Notes under the pieces: generated by a model
What the model was told of the DNA's origin: nothing
The model's database searches: none
The model's input: only the letters and a program-made list of their open reading frames with translations
Position numbers and translations under genes: made by a program
Shown: positions 1 through 7,898 of the stretch, one piece after another
Layout of the letters: every line of letters starts with the position of its first letter
Numbering within the stretch: position 1 is the first letter of the stretch
Assembly: GCF_002554705.1 (NCBI RefSeq)
Contig: NZ_PDEP01000001.1
Location: 434,001 to 498,000, forward strand
From: Longimonas halophila
Lineage (GTDB): Bacteria > Bacteroidota > Rhodothermia > Rhodothermales > Salinibacteraceae
Length of the DNA stretch: 64,000 nucleotides
Direction of reading: 5' to 3'

Positions 1-321
1 ATGGAGAGCGAAGACTGGGATCACAACCACCTTACCACCTTCGGGTTTATCTTACACGGCACGCTGGTGCAAAAAGACAGCCGCGGCAAGGCCATCCGGG
101 ATGACACGTTCTTCATCGTTATGAACCAGGGCGAGGATCAGCAGGTGGTGCATCTGCCCGAAAAGGACGCTCTGCAGCAGACCTGTGTGCGGTGGACGGT
201 GGTGTCAGAGCTGCGCGAAGGGCTGGCTACTGCGCAGACCAAGTACGCCCCTGGCGGCATTCTGCGCTTGCCTGGACATACCCTTACCGCTCTGAAAGCC
301 GAGCTGGAACCGAAGTCTTGA
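1..321 (+). CDS. glgX: Glycogen debranching enzyme GlgX, C-terminal end (partial)
   Basis: Only the last 106 or so residues are in the window; the gene begins upstream, and the ATG at base 1 is just an in-frame Met because the complete enzyme is usually near 700 residues. What is visible is the C-terminal beta-sandwich that closes isoamylase-type glycogen debranching enzymes: a short hydrophobic 'FGFILHG' strand, then 'DDTFFIVMNQ', then 'VVHLPE' and a late Trp ('VRWTVV'), which is the usual order in this domain. Such enzymes hydrolyse alpha-1,6 branch points of phosphorylase-trimmed glycogen in the cytoplasm. The catalytic TIM barrel cannot be checked. It could also be the closely related TreX. 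The stop is TGA at 319-321. Confidence 0.72.
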   Translation: MESEDWDHNHLTTFGFILHGTLVQKDSRGKAIRDDTFFIVMNQGEDQQVVHLPEKDALQQTCVRWTVVSELREGLATAQTKYAPGGILRLPGHTLTALKAELEPKS

Positions 322-665
322 TCAGCGTAATGAAGGCGCATGAAGCCCGAATGGGCACACGAGTAACGGTCTAATGCTAAGTGACGAAAGGAATGGGCCT
401 GTAGCCGGAGACTGGGAGTGCCCCGGCGCGGACGTCTCCGGTAGGAGCGAGTGGGGGACTGTTCGCCCCAGGGAAGGCTTTCAGTACAGGTAAAGTCGTT
501 CCAGAGGTATGATAGACATGCCCTGCCTGCTCTACCCCATTTTGCTATTGGGATGCATACGGCTCCCGTTTTCTCCACAGGAAATAACGGAACAAATTAC
601 ACGGTTCCTCATAGGATGCGGCTGCTTATAGCTTATACTTTACGCTCCTACGGATTACGTGCTCC
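322..665. other. Intergenic spacer with a hairpin repeat
   Basis: No gene is supported here. Bases 405-441 hold an inverted repeat with 8-base arms (CCGGAGAC / GTCTCCGG) around a GC-rich loop. Its right half (CCGGCGCGGA then GTCTC) recurs almost unchanged at 51655-51675, so it belongs to a dispersed intergenic repeat. The last 60 bases before the gene at 666 are AT-richer and are the likely promoter region, but no clear -35/-10 pair can be named. Confidence 0.5.
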
Positions 666-1061
666 ATGACGCAGAACGTGCAGACCATCCCGCTGGATGA
701 ACTCTCCGACGATGTACAGCTCTCGAAGCAGACCATCGTGCGGTGGATTGACCGCCACCTGATTGATGCAGAGTTAGACTGGGCCCTTTCGGACGAAAAC
801 GAGGAGGTGCGCATGATCACGCTGACCGACGACTCGCTGGATTTCCTGCGGTCGTTTGCTGAAGACTACCGCGAAGACGTGGTAAGTCGTACGGAAGCGC
901 GCCACATCCTGAAACAGATCGACCGGAAGAAGATCAAGAAGCTCATCCGGGCGGGCGACGTGAAGGATGTCGAAGTCGACGAAGAGACGCGCATCGTGGT
1001 GGGCAGCATCGAAGACTATATGCGCCGCCGCGAAGGCAATGGCGAAGAGGAAGAAGAATAG
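666..1061 (+). CDS. Small hypothetical protein with two HTH/excisionase-like modules
   Basis: A 131-residue soluble acidic protein of unknown function. Residues about 18-60 ('LSKQTIVRWIDRHLIDAELD' onward) and about 78-122 ('TEARHILKQIDRKKIKKLI' to 'GSIEDYMRRRE') each look like the compact helix-turn-helix plus wing of MerR/excisionase folds: a helix, a second helix carrying the Arg/Lys residues, then a short beta hairpin and a final helix. The C-terminus is a run of five Glu. A DNA-binding role is an inference from this pattern; no ligand or catalytic domain is present. It stands alone and is closed by a strong hairpin at 1095-1136. The start is the ATG at 666; the upstream frame is short. 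Confidence 0.6.
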   Translation: MTQNVQTIPLDELSDDVQLSKQTIVRWIDRHLIDAELDWALSDENEEVRMITLTDDSLDFLRSFAEDYREDVVSRTEARHILKQIDRKKIKKLIRAGDVKDVEVDEETRIVVGSIEDYMRRREGNGEEEEE

Positions 1062-1094
1062 CACGCCCCGCTACCATGTCGGCTGTGCTGAACG

Positions 1095-1136
1095 AAAACG
1101 CTCGACTGCCACACTATGTGGAGGGTCGAGCGTTTT
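1095..1136 (+). terminator. Intrinsic terminator after the HTH-like gene
   Basis: A 12-base perfect inverted repeat (AAAACGCTCGAC / GTCGAGCGTTTT) encloses a smaller CCAC/GTGG stem. The right arm ends in TTTT on the + strand and the left arm begins with AAAA, so it can act in both directions. It lies 34 bases after the stop of the gene ending at 1061. Confidence 0.75.
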
Positions 1137-1288
1137 GCTGTTGAAGAAAAGGGCTACTTCCCGTGCTTCGTTACGAATAAGTTGCAATTCCGACTTGAAA
1201 ATTAGATTGGGGGGGTAAATGCGAGTGCGTGATGATCAGTCATCTTCGTACGCACTTCATTATAATCCTCTCAAAGTGCATAACCGCT

Positions 1289-1522
1289 ATGATTCGTGTG
1301 GCGAGTGTATTATTCGGTCTTCTTTTATTCGTGACTGTTGCAAGTATTAGTGGCCATGAAGCCGGGGAAACAATGGTTTCAACGAGCTGTGCAGCAGTTC
1401 AATCATCAGACGTGCGAATGTCATCACCAGATTGCCCAGACGCAGAAGACTGGTGCTTGGCTGAAGTTTATGAAAATAAGATCGTCTTTTATCTCGGTCA
1501 GCCAGTTACGGTGACTCCTTAG
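1289..1522 (+). CDS. Small secreted three-cysteine protein of unknown function
   Basis: A 77-residue product when started at the ATG at 1289. An upstream in-frame start at 1229 is possible, but it would bury the signal peptide. Residues 1-20 (positive N-terminus, then 'VLFGLLLFVTVA') form a signal peptide, and the predicted mature part has three Cys in about 25 residues and ends 'YLGQPVTVTP'. I do not recognise a family. It lies 53 bases upstream of a beta-propeller lipoprotein on the same strand, an arrangement that resembles the small exported peptides next to 6-bladed propeller proteins in Bacteroidales; that parallel is inference. The reading frame is AT-richer than its neighbours. Confidence 0.5.
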   Translation: MIRVASVLFGLLLFVTVASISGHEAGETMVSTSCAAVQSSDVRMSSPDCPDAEDWCLAEVYENKIVFYLGQPVTVTP

Positions 1523-1575
1523 TAGTGCGTGATGAGGGGTTGTATTAAACTGAGGCAAAACGATAAAAGACGCGC

Positions 1576-2592
1576 ATGTTGAGTCGAAAAATATTGATAA
1601 TTGTGGTTGGCCTGCTGCTCGCCGCCTGTGGTACTGAGCAGCAGGCCAGCGAGGTGCATTCCGAGGGTACCTGGGAGCCGCTTCCAAATCTTGAACTGAG
1701 CGAATATGGTCTTTATGCAAGTTTCGATGCCAATGACCGGTATCTTGCCTGGATCGAAATGTATGAAAATCAGGTGTTTGTGTATGATCTCAATGCGGAT
1801 AGCTTAGCCCATCAAATCAGCATTCCGAGAGGAGAAGGGCCTGGAGAAGCCGAGCAGATGTTCAGTCTGGCTATAAGCCCAGACAACCGTATTTTTATTA
1901 CGCGTCCCAACGACCCGCGTGTGCTCCGTCTAAATGCAGCCCAGTTTGAAGGGGTTGAAACAGTGCAACTTGCAGAAATACCTGCACGGATAAAAGCAGC
2001 GGGCCATGACCTGGTAGCCCTAACGCTCAATGCGCCTGATAAGCTCATGGTACGATTGCCCACCGATGGAGGCCGTGAGATTGCGCTCGGCGGAGACGAA
2101 CTGGATATAGATGACGTCTTCGGGCCCAATCCGTTTCTGCAAGCGGGGCACATCACGACCTCTGATGAGCACGCGGTGTTTAGCGCGCAGTACATGCCCA
2201 TGCATGTGGTATACACTCTCGATTCCAACGCGCATAACCAGACGATTACCTACGAAGATGTGAGCGATGTGCGCTCGAACGCATCCAGTGCGCAGAGCGA
2301 GAGCGGAATGCGGGCAGTTGTCCCTCCTGGGGAAGTAGATCTGCTGCTCCATAATACTGCAGGCGTTCCCAACGAGCCTACACGTTTGGCAAAACTGTTG
2401 GAAGGAGAGGGCGGACGCAACGGCTCTTACTCGCTGGATAATCTTTACATCTATGACTGGACCGCCAACGAAATTTTGAACTCGATCGCCTTGCCTGCCA
2501 AGGGAAAGCAAGTAGTCAGCAATTCCAGCGACCTATTCCTATACAGCGAAGAAAACTACACCGTGTACCGATATCTGCCTGAACGGGAATAA
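1576..2592 (+). CDS. 6-bladed beta-propeller lipoprotein
   Basis: A 338-residue exported lipoprotein. Residues 1-18 are a signal peptide ending in a lipobox ('LLLAAC', Cys18). The rest shows repeated strands of the NHL/6-bladed propeller type common in Bacteroidota: 'DRYLAWIEMYENQVFVYDL', then the family-typical 'GEGPGE' turn near residue 92, 'ISPDNRIFITRP', and a last strand 'LFLYSEENYTVYRYLPE'. The family is a cell-surface or periplasmic scaffold with no assigned reaction. It probably forms a unit with the small secreted protein ending 53 bases upstream. Base and codon use (AUA, AAU, GAU) are less GC-biased than in flanking housekeeping genes, which hints at a transferred pair. The start is the ATG directly before the signal peptide. 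Confidence 0.75.
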   Translation: MLSRKILIIVVGLLLAACGTEQQASEVHSEGTWEPLPNLELSEYGLYASFDANDRYLAWIEMYENQVFVYDLNADSLAHQISIPRGEGPGEAEQMFSLAISPDNRIFITRPNDPRVLRLNAAQFEGVETVQLAEIPARIKAAGHDLVALTLNAPDKLMVRLPTDGGREIALGGDELDIDDVFGPNPFLQAGHITTSDEHAVFSAQYMPMHVVYTLDSNAHNQTITYEDVSDVRSNASSAQSESGMRAVVPPGEVDLLLHNTAGVPNEPTRLAKLLEGEGGRNGSYSLDNLYIYDWTANEILNSIALPAKGKQVVSNSSDLFLYSEENYTVYRYLPERE

Positions 2593-2735
2593 CGTATCAG
2601 CTATTCTCGCCTCCACATATCCACACGGTTTAAACCGGGTTAGTGGTTGTATTGTTAAGGGACTGCTGCCTTCAGCATACGGTCTTCGCCATGCAGCTTG
2701 GGAATCCCCTGATACTGAAGAGCCCTCATCGGCAG

Positions 2736-2775
2736 GTCATCCTGACCTCCGACGACTGTCGGAGGGAAGGATCTC
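2736..2775. repeat. GTCATCCTGA...GGATCTC palindromic repeat
   Basis: The ends GTCATCCTGA and GAAGGATCTC flank a perfect 8-base stem (CCTCCGAC / GTCGGAGG, 2746-2765). Related copies in this window lie at 2871-2893, 43839-43876 and 45241-45275. The type is a widespread non-coding repeat of bacterial chromosomes. Confidence 0.65.
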
Positions 2776-2991
2776 AACGCTGACCTTGCACGCTCGGAAT
2801 CACGCCTCCCGCTGGAGCGCCCATCGCGCGTCTATGAGGTAGGCCCTCTGACCGCGTGACCTGAGCTGCTTCACTGACTGCGTTCAGCATGACGGTAGCG
2901 GACGGCTCGGTGGAAAAATCCCGTGTGCATGAAATTACTTAGCGCCTGATACCAGGTGCGAGACTTCGATGTACACGTTAGGTTGGAGGCC

Positions 2992-3069
2992 GCCCGGGAT
3001 ATCCGCTTCGCTCCTGATCCCGGGCTAAGGATTTGCAGCCCATAGCCGGGGACCGCTTGCGTCCCCGGC
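2992..3069. repeat. Double-hairpin repeat
   Basis: Two adjacent inverted repeats: GCCCGGGAT / ATCCCGGGC (2992-3000 and 3017-3025), and GCCGGGGAC / GTCCCCGGC (3045-3053 and 3061-3069) with a 7-base loop. There is no T-run, so it is more likely a mobile palindrome than an intrinsic terminator, although it lies just past the end of the redox gene at 3165. Confidence 0.6.
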
Positions 3070-3164
3070 GACATAAAGGCGAGTTTCGTCGCTCACCGAT
3101 TGCAAACACCTGTATGATGATTAAGCGCAGATGGTATGACTACTCCGTTTGCCTCTCTCAACCC

Positions 3165-3803
3165 TCACGACCGGTCGGCCACGGCCTCTTCCGCGTCGAT
3201 CCATGCATCCAGCTGATCGCGAAGCGAATCTACGTCGAACAGGCCCATGACGCTGTGCGTGACCTGGCCCTCAGGGCTGATGAGCACGGTCGTGGGCAGG
3301 GCGTACACCGTGCCGAGCGTCTCCTCCAGCTGGTTGTCCTTTTCGACCACAATTGGGTAGTTGATCTCCATGTCTTCTACAAAGGGCGTAACTACCGATT
3401 CGCCCTCCTGATCGCGCGAAACGCCGACGAGCGTAAGCCCGCGATCGCCGTACTCGTTCTGGAGATCAATGAGATCCGGAATCTCTTTGCGGCACGGGGG
3501 GCACCACGTTGCCCAGAAGTTGAGCACGACGGGCCCCTCGGTGTTGCGCAGCGCAATCTCTTCGCCCTCCAACGTGGTGAGCGTCAGGTCAGGGGCCGGA
3601 AACGGATCGTTGAGGGCCGACTCGTCAATCGACGGGTAGCCCTGGGCCGTGTCGCTTGGGGCGCTAATCCGCGGGGCTTCTGCGGGGTCAATGCGGTCGG
3701 ATGTATCGCCTCCGCATCCCCCCATAGCAAGTAGGAGGGCGAGCAGACATGTGGGGACTGCAGCACGCAAAGGATGTACCGTAGAGAAAAGACGCATATC
3801 CAT
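3165..3803 (-). CDS. TlpA-family thiol-disulfide oxidoreductase lipoprotein
   Basis: A 212-residue exported thioredoxin-fold protein. The N-terminus is a signal sequence with a probable lipobox Cys at residue 30 ('AMGGC'), then an acidic linker and the AhpC/TSA-Redoxin-type domain from about residue 68. The active site is 'WATWCPPC' (Cys101 and Cys104), and the cis-Pro loop is 'YALPTT' (Pro170). The family reduces disulfides in exported proteins, for example apocytochrome c, on the outer face of the inner membrane. The start codon overlaps the stop of the upstream YtxJ-like gene by one base (TAATG), so the pair is probably one coupled transcript. An alternative start lies two codons downstream. 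Confidence 0.85.
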   Translation of the reverse strand: MDMRLFSTVHPLRAAVPTCLLALLLAMGGCGGDTSDRIDPAEAPRISAPSDTAQGYPSIDESALNDPFPAPDLTLTTLEGEEIALRNTEGPVVLNFWATWCPPCRKEIPDLIDLQNEYGDRGLTLVGVSRDQEGESVVTPFVEDMEINYPIVVEKDNQLEETLGTVYALPTTVLISPEGQVTHSVMGLFDVDSLRDQLDAWIDAEEAVADRS

Positions 3804-4150
3804 TACGCGGGCAGGTCAAGTTTGTGGAGGGCATCGGAGAGGCGATCTGGCGACACGCGGTTGTGGTTCAGATGCTGTACCACCTTGCCGTTATGCACAA
3901 TGATTGCCTGAGGCGTTTCATGGCGCAGGCTTAAATCCTCTGCAATCTGGTTCGATACCGGGCGCGACGACTGCACCGTAACGCGGTACACCGGCCAGTC
4001 GGCATGGTCATCGCTCCATGTGTCAATGTTGCGCTGCGCCCAGGCACTGGTGGGGCACGTAGCGCTGTGCTTGTACACCAACACAGGATATTCAAAAGAC
4101 GCCTCACGCGCAGCGTTCCAGTCCGCTACCGAAGTCATTTCAGAAACCAT
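3803..4150 (-). CDS. ytxJ: YtxJ-like monothiol redox protein
   Basis: About 115 residues with a thioredoxin-like layout: 'PVLVYKHSATCPTSAWAQ' carries the single catalytic Cys in a CPTS motif, followed by 'VYRVTVQSSRPVSNQIAEDL', and 'ETPQAIIVHNGKVV' contains the cis-Pro. This is the pattern of the bacillithiol-associated YtxJ family, cytoplasmic proteins proposed to remove bacillithiol from mixed disulfides. No bshA/B/C genes are in the window to confirm that thiol. The ATG at 4150 is preferred because earlier in-frame codons add a non-conserved extension; the ATG at 4138 is also possible. It is coupled to the TlpA-like gene by a one-base overlap. Confidence 0.8.
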   Translation of the reverse strand: MVSEMTSVADWNAAREASFEYPVLVYKHSATCPTSAWAQRNIDTWSDDHADWPVYRVTVQSSRPVSNQIAEDLSLRHETPQAIIVHNGKVVQHLNHNRVSPDRLSDALHKLDLPA

Positions 4151-4265
4151 AGAAAAAGAAGTCAATCTCAAAAACCAATCAACAAAGCGTAGCAATAAAC
4201 GTTGTGTATCACTACCCTGGTGGGGACGATCTAACCATGCTTATCTTTAGGCGCTCAATTTGATC

Positions 4266-6065
4266 ATGGCACAACGTACGAATTCTGCGAATACGGTGCA
4301 GTGGGAACTCGGCGACCTCTATGCCACCCCCGATGCGTTACGCGCTGATATGGAGGCGTTACAGGCGGATGCAGAGGCGTTTGCCGATGCGCATCGCGGA
4401 CAGATCGCAGATTGTGAGGCCCCGGCGCTTGCCGAACTGCTCGATACGTACGAGACCTTGCTCGACCGCGCCGGACGCGCCCATGCCTACGCCTTTCTGC
4501 GCTGGGCCACCAACACCGGCGACGAAAAGCGTGGGGCCCTGCTCCAGCATGTGCGCGAGCAGTATGCGCAGTTGCAGCAGCAGCTCTTGTTTGTGGAGGT
4601 CGAGTGGACGCGTGTTGACGACGAGCGTGTCGCCCAGCTTTTGGAGCACGACGCGCTGGCCCCCTACACACACTACCTGGAGGTGGAGCATGCTCGCGCC
4701 GATCACGTGCTCACCGAGCGCGAGGAGCAGGTGCTCTCCGAGAAAAATGTGACCGGCCACAGCGCCTGGACGCGCTTCTTCGACGAAACCCTCGGCGATC
4801 AGCGCTACACCGTTGACGGCGAGGCGCTCTCGCAGCAAGAAATTCTCTCCAATCTCTACGAGCCCGACCGCGACACGCGCCGCACGGCGGCCCTGGCCTT
4901 CACCGATGGACTCACCGAACTGCAGCGTCCGCTTACCTTCGTCTTCAACACCGTGCTGGCCGACAAAGCCTCCACCGACCGCCTCCGCGACTACGATCAC
5001 TGGCTGCAGTCGCGCAACGAGTCGAATCAGGTGGAGCACGAGATGGTCGAGGCGCTCATCGACGCGGTAACCGGGCGCTACGATCTGGCCGGGCGCTTCT
5101 ACCGGCTCAAAAAGAAGCTCCTGGGTCTCGACACGCTCTACGATTACGACCGCTACGCACCTATCCAAGAGGCCACCACCACATACGAGTGGGACCGCGC
5201 CCGCTCGCTTGTGCTGGATGCGTATGGCACCTTCCACCCGCGCATGGCCGACGTAGCGCGCCGCTTCTTTAAGGAAAACTGGATCGACGCGGCCCTGAGC
5301 GAGGGCAAGCGCAGCGGGGCGTTCAGCCACAGCACCGTGCCGAGTGCGCATCCATACGTGCTGCTCAACTACACCGAGCGGGCCCGCGATGTGCAGACCC
5401 TGGCGCACGAGCTGGGCCACGGCGTGCATCAGTACCTGGCGCGGGGGCAGGGCGCGCTGCAACAGAGCACACCGCTGACCACCGCCGAAACCGCCTCCGT
5501 CTTTGGCGAGATGCTTGTCTTCCAGGAGCTGATGCAGACGCAAGACACGCCCGAAGACGAGCTGGCGCTGCTCATCAGCAAGATCGACGACACTATGGCC
5601 ACGGTCTTCCGTCAGGTGGCCATGAACCGCTTCGAAGACCGCATCCACACGCACCGCCGCACCGAGGGGGAGCTTTCGGCTGATGACTTTTCTGCGCACT
5701 GGATGGAGACCCAGCGCGCCATGTTCGACGGCAGTGTGACGCTTGGCGATCATTACCGCCACTGGTGGAGCTACATCCCGCACTTTCTGCACACGCCGGG
5801 CTACGTCTACGCCTATGCCTTTGGCGAACTGCTTGTGCTGGCGCTCCACGCCCGCTACCAGGACGCCCCCGACGGATTCGCTGACCGCTATCTGTCGGTG
5901 CTCGAAGCAGGCGGATCCGAGTGGCCGCATCGCCTTATGGAGCGCATGGGCGTAGACCTTACGAATCCTGCGTTCTGGGAAGAGGGACTGCGCGAGATTG
6001 AGGCCCTCATCGATCGAGCCGAATCGCTTGCCGAATCTGCATCTACTCCTGCTCATGCCGGATAA
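4266..6065 (+). CDS. pepF: Oligoendopeptidase F (M3B metallopeptidase)
   Basis: A 599-residue cytoplasmic zinc peptidase, the normal length for PepF. The M3 zinc site is complete: 'HELGH' at 381-385 supplies two His ligands and the catalytic Glu, and Glu408 in 'TTAETAS' is the third ligand. An N-terminal helical domain (about 10-200) and the late 'GYVYAYAFGELLVLAL' segment are typical of the M3B subfamily. It degrades oligopeptides of roughly 7-17 residues in peptide recycling. An in-frame TTG at 4260 precedes the ATG at 4266; the ATG is preferred. The end overlaps the methyltransferase start by 11 bases, so the two are probably co-transcribed. Confidence 0.93.
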   Translation: MAQRTNSANTVQWELGDLYATPDALRADMEALQADAEAFADAHRGQIADCEAPALAELLDTYETLLDRAGRAHAYAFLRWATNTGDEKRGALLQHVREQYAQLQQQLLFVEVEWTRVDDERVAQLLEHDALAPYTHYLEVEHARADHVLTEREEQVLSEKNVTGHSAWTRFFDETLGDQRYTVDGEALSQQEILSNLYEPDRDTRRTAALAFTDGLTELQRPLTFVFNTVLADKASTDRLRDYDHWLQSRNESNQVEHEMVEALIDAVTGRYDLAGRFYRLKKKLLGLDTLYDYDRYAPIQEATTTYEWDRARSLVLDAYGTFHPRMADVARRFFKENWIDAALSEGKRSGAFSHSTVPSAHPYVLLNYTERARDVQTLAHELGHGVHQYLARGQGALQQSTPLTTAETASVFGEMLVFQELMQTQDTPEDELALLISKIDDTMATVFRQVAMNRFEDRIHTHRRTEGELSADDFSAHWMETQRAMFDGSVTLGDHYRHWWSYIPHFLHTPGYVYAYAFGELLVLALHARYQDAPDGFADRYLSVLEAGGSEWPHRLMERMGVDLTNPAFWEEGLREIEALIDRAESLAESASTPAHAG

Positions 6066-6729
6066 TCCTGCTGCATCCCCCCAAAACAGTAGCTCACGCG
6101 CCAGTAGCCAGCCGGCGTTCTGGGACGAACGCTACCAGGCGCATGATCGCCTCTTTGGCACCGCCCCCGATCCGTTCTTGGCGGATGCGCTGAGCAGTCT
6201 TCCATCTGGGGCTTCTGTGCTGGATGTAGGAGGCGGCGATGGGCGCAACACCCTTCCCCTGGCGCACGAGCATGGTTTTGAGGTGACGGTGCTCGACTTT
6301 GCACCGCATGCGCTCGACACGGCGGCGGCCTACGCGAGCGCGCACGGCATCGCCACTACCGCGCTTCATGCCGACGTGCGCACGTGGACGCCCCAGCGCC
6401 GCTACGATGCGGCTGTCGTTGCCTTCGTACAACTCCTGCCGGATGAGCGCATCCGGCTCTACGATCAGCTGCGGGCAGCGGTGCGTCCGGGGGGCGCAAT
6501 CATCGGACTGTGGTTTCGCGATGGGCACGGCGGCGACGCATACGACCGCATCGGACCGTCGAAGCCCGACCGGTATGTGCATGAGCGCGAGATCCGCGAA
6601 GCGTTCGCCGCCGACACCGTGCACACCTGCGCGCCGGTAGACCGCACGGTGCAGCAGGGACCGGTGCTGCGTGGGCATGCCGCGCTGGTACAGGTGCATG
6701 TGGAGCGTGGACCAGACGAAGGCCAATGA
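6055..6729 (+). CDS. Class I SAM-dependent methyltransferase (TehB-like)
   Basis: 224 residues from the ATG at 6055, inside the last codons of pepF. After an 'FWDERYQ' N-terminal motif, SAM-binding motif I is 'VLDVGGGDGRN' (residues 55-65), followed by 'VTVLDFAPHAL' with the acidic residue after strand 2, and the later 'LRAAVRPGGAIIGLWF' that marks motif III. This architecture is shared by TehB-like and UbiE-type small-molecule methyltransferases; the substrate cannot be read from the sequence. An upstream frame extends to 5998, but it is inside pepF and adds residues without similarity to the family. Confidence 0.8.
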   Translation: MPDNPAASPQNSSSRASSQPAFWDERYQAHDRLFGTAPDPFLADALSSLPSGASVLDVGGGDGRNTLPLAHEHGFEVTVLDFAPHALDTAAAYASAHGIATTALHADVRTWTPQRRYDAAVVAFVQLLPDERIRLYDQLRAAVRPGGAIIGLWFRDGHGGDAYDRIGPSKPDRYVHEREIREAFAADTVHTCAPVDRTVQQGPVLRGHAALVQVHVERGPDEGQ

Positions 6730-6887
6730 ACATACCGAAGCAATCGACCCACACGTCCAGTCGGGGAATCCCCCACGACACAGCACGGGATAACAGCGGC
6801 CTCACCTATTGCAAAACAGGAGTCTACGCACTATCATGAGGCTATAACGTACCATTCGTCTATTGTGTCATAAGGCGCTTCATTGGC

Positions 6888-7826
6888 ATGCTTGACATTG
6901 ACCGGATTCTCGTTCCTCGCGATTTCTCTTCGACCTCAAATCGTGCTGTGCAGTACGCGGTTGATTGGGCCCGTCGCACAGGAGCAACATTGCATGTCGT
7001 GCATGCCGAAGTCTTACACCAAACCCTGGATGAGGAAACGGTACAGGGTGAGCGGGAAACCATGGAGCGCCTGCGCGAGCGGCTACGCCATCTACAGGGC
7101 GATGCGATGACCGACCGCGAGATGGAACTTGAGGAGGCGGTGGTGCGCGACGTGGCTGCTGCTCCCGCCATTCTCGACTATGCCGATGATCACGACATTG
7201 ACCTGATCGTGATGGGCACGCACGGACGCCGGGGCATGCGTCGCATGATCCTGGGCAGCGTGTCGGAGGAGGTCGTGCGCTATGCCTCTTGCCCCGTACT
7301 CACAGTGCGCGGAGACGGCTCTACTGACTTGGCCGACGCCCCGGCTCCAGTGCGCACGATTGGCGTGCCCGTCGATTTCTCGAAGCATGCGCGTGAGGCG
7401 CTGCACCACGCCGCCGCTGCTGCACACCTGCTAAATGCCGACCTGTTTGCGCATCATGTGCTTGAAGATACGCTGCACCCGGCATTTTACGTAGGGGGTG
7501 TGCAATCGGTGCACGACATTGATCCCGACATTGAGACCAAAGCGCAGTCGAAGCTCGATCGCTTTGTGAACGAGGCGCTTCATACGCCTGAGCACAAAGC
7601 CCTTACGGTGCGTACCCGCGTGGATGTGGGACGGGCGTCGCGTGTCATCCCTAAAGTGGCTGAAGACGAAGGCGTTGACCTGATTACCATGGCCACCCAT
7701 GGGCGTACCGGGGGGACCGACTTTAAACTCGGCAGCGTCACGGAAAAAGTGGTGCGCCATGTGGCATGCCCGGTACTCACGGTAAAAGTACACGGACGGA
7801 GCCTGCTGGCCGCCGAACCAGCGTAG
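6888..7826 (+). CDS. Universal stress protein, tandem UspA domains (copy 1)
   Basis: 312 residues with two UspA domains (about 3-140 and 153-302). Domain 1 has the complete ATP-binding pattern G-2x-G-9x-G-S ('MGTHGRRG' then 'LGSVSE'); domain 2 has 'MATHGRTG' then 'LGSVTE', so its first Gly is Ala. Both end in 'CPVLTV', the usual closing strand. Such proteins are cytoplasmic, bind ATP or AMP and accumulate in stress or growth arrest. It is the first of three paralogues in a row. The 158-base upstream gap contains CTATTGCAAA (6806-6815), a relative of the GTTATTGC motif found before other genes. Confidence 0.9.
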   Translation: MLDIDRILVPRDFSSTSNRAVQYAVDWARRTGATLHVVHAEVLHQTLDEETVQGERETMERLRERLRHLQGDAMTDREMELEEAVVRDVAAAPAILDYADDHDIDLIVMGTHGRRGMRRMILGSVSEEVVRYASCPVLTVRGDGSTDLADAPAPVRTIGVPVDFSKHAREALHHAAAAAHLLNADLFAHHVLEDTLHPAFYVGGVQSVHDIDPDIETKAQSKLDRFVNEALHTPEHKALTVRTRVDVGRASRVIPKVAEDEGVDLITMATHGRTGGTDFKLGSVTEKVVRHVACPVLTVKVHGRSLLAAEPA

Positions 7827-7898
7827 GAAGGTCGCTCAAGTGACCTTCTTGATGCTACGCTCGCACCTCCTTCATATATTCATTTAGCCCCCAGCCCC

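Larger units (their letters stand above)
2593..3164. other. Repeat-rich spacer without a gene
   Basis: 572 bases with no credible reading frame, lying between two convergent genes. It holds a 12-base palindrome CGGTTTAAACCG at 2626-2637, a GTCATCCTGA...GAAGGATCTC element (2736-2775), a reverse-orientation relative at 2871-2893 (GTCATGCTGAACGCAGTCAG on the minus strand) and a double hairpin at 2992-3069. It reads as an accumulation site for intergenic palindromic elements. Confidence 0.6.

Noticed and set aside
3033-3734. 233-residue forward frame over the tlpA-like gene
   Set aside because: The reverse strand encodes the CPPC thioredoxin; this frame has no family features.
4359-6056. 565-residue reverse frame opposite pepF
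   Set aside because: pepF has an intact zinc site and family length; the reverse product shows no known motif.
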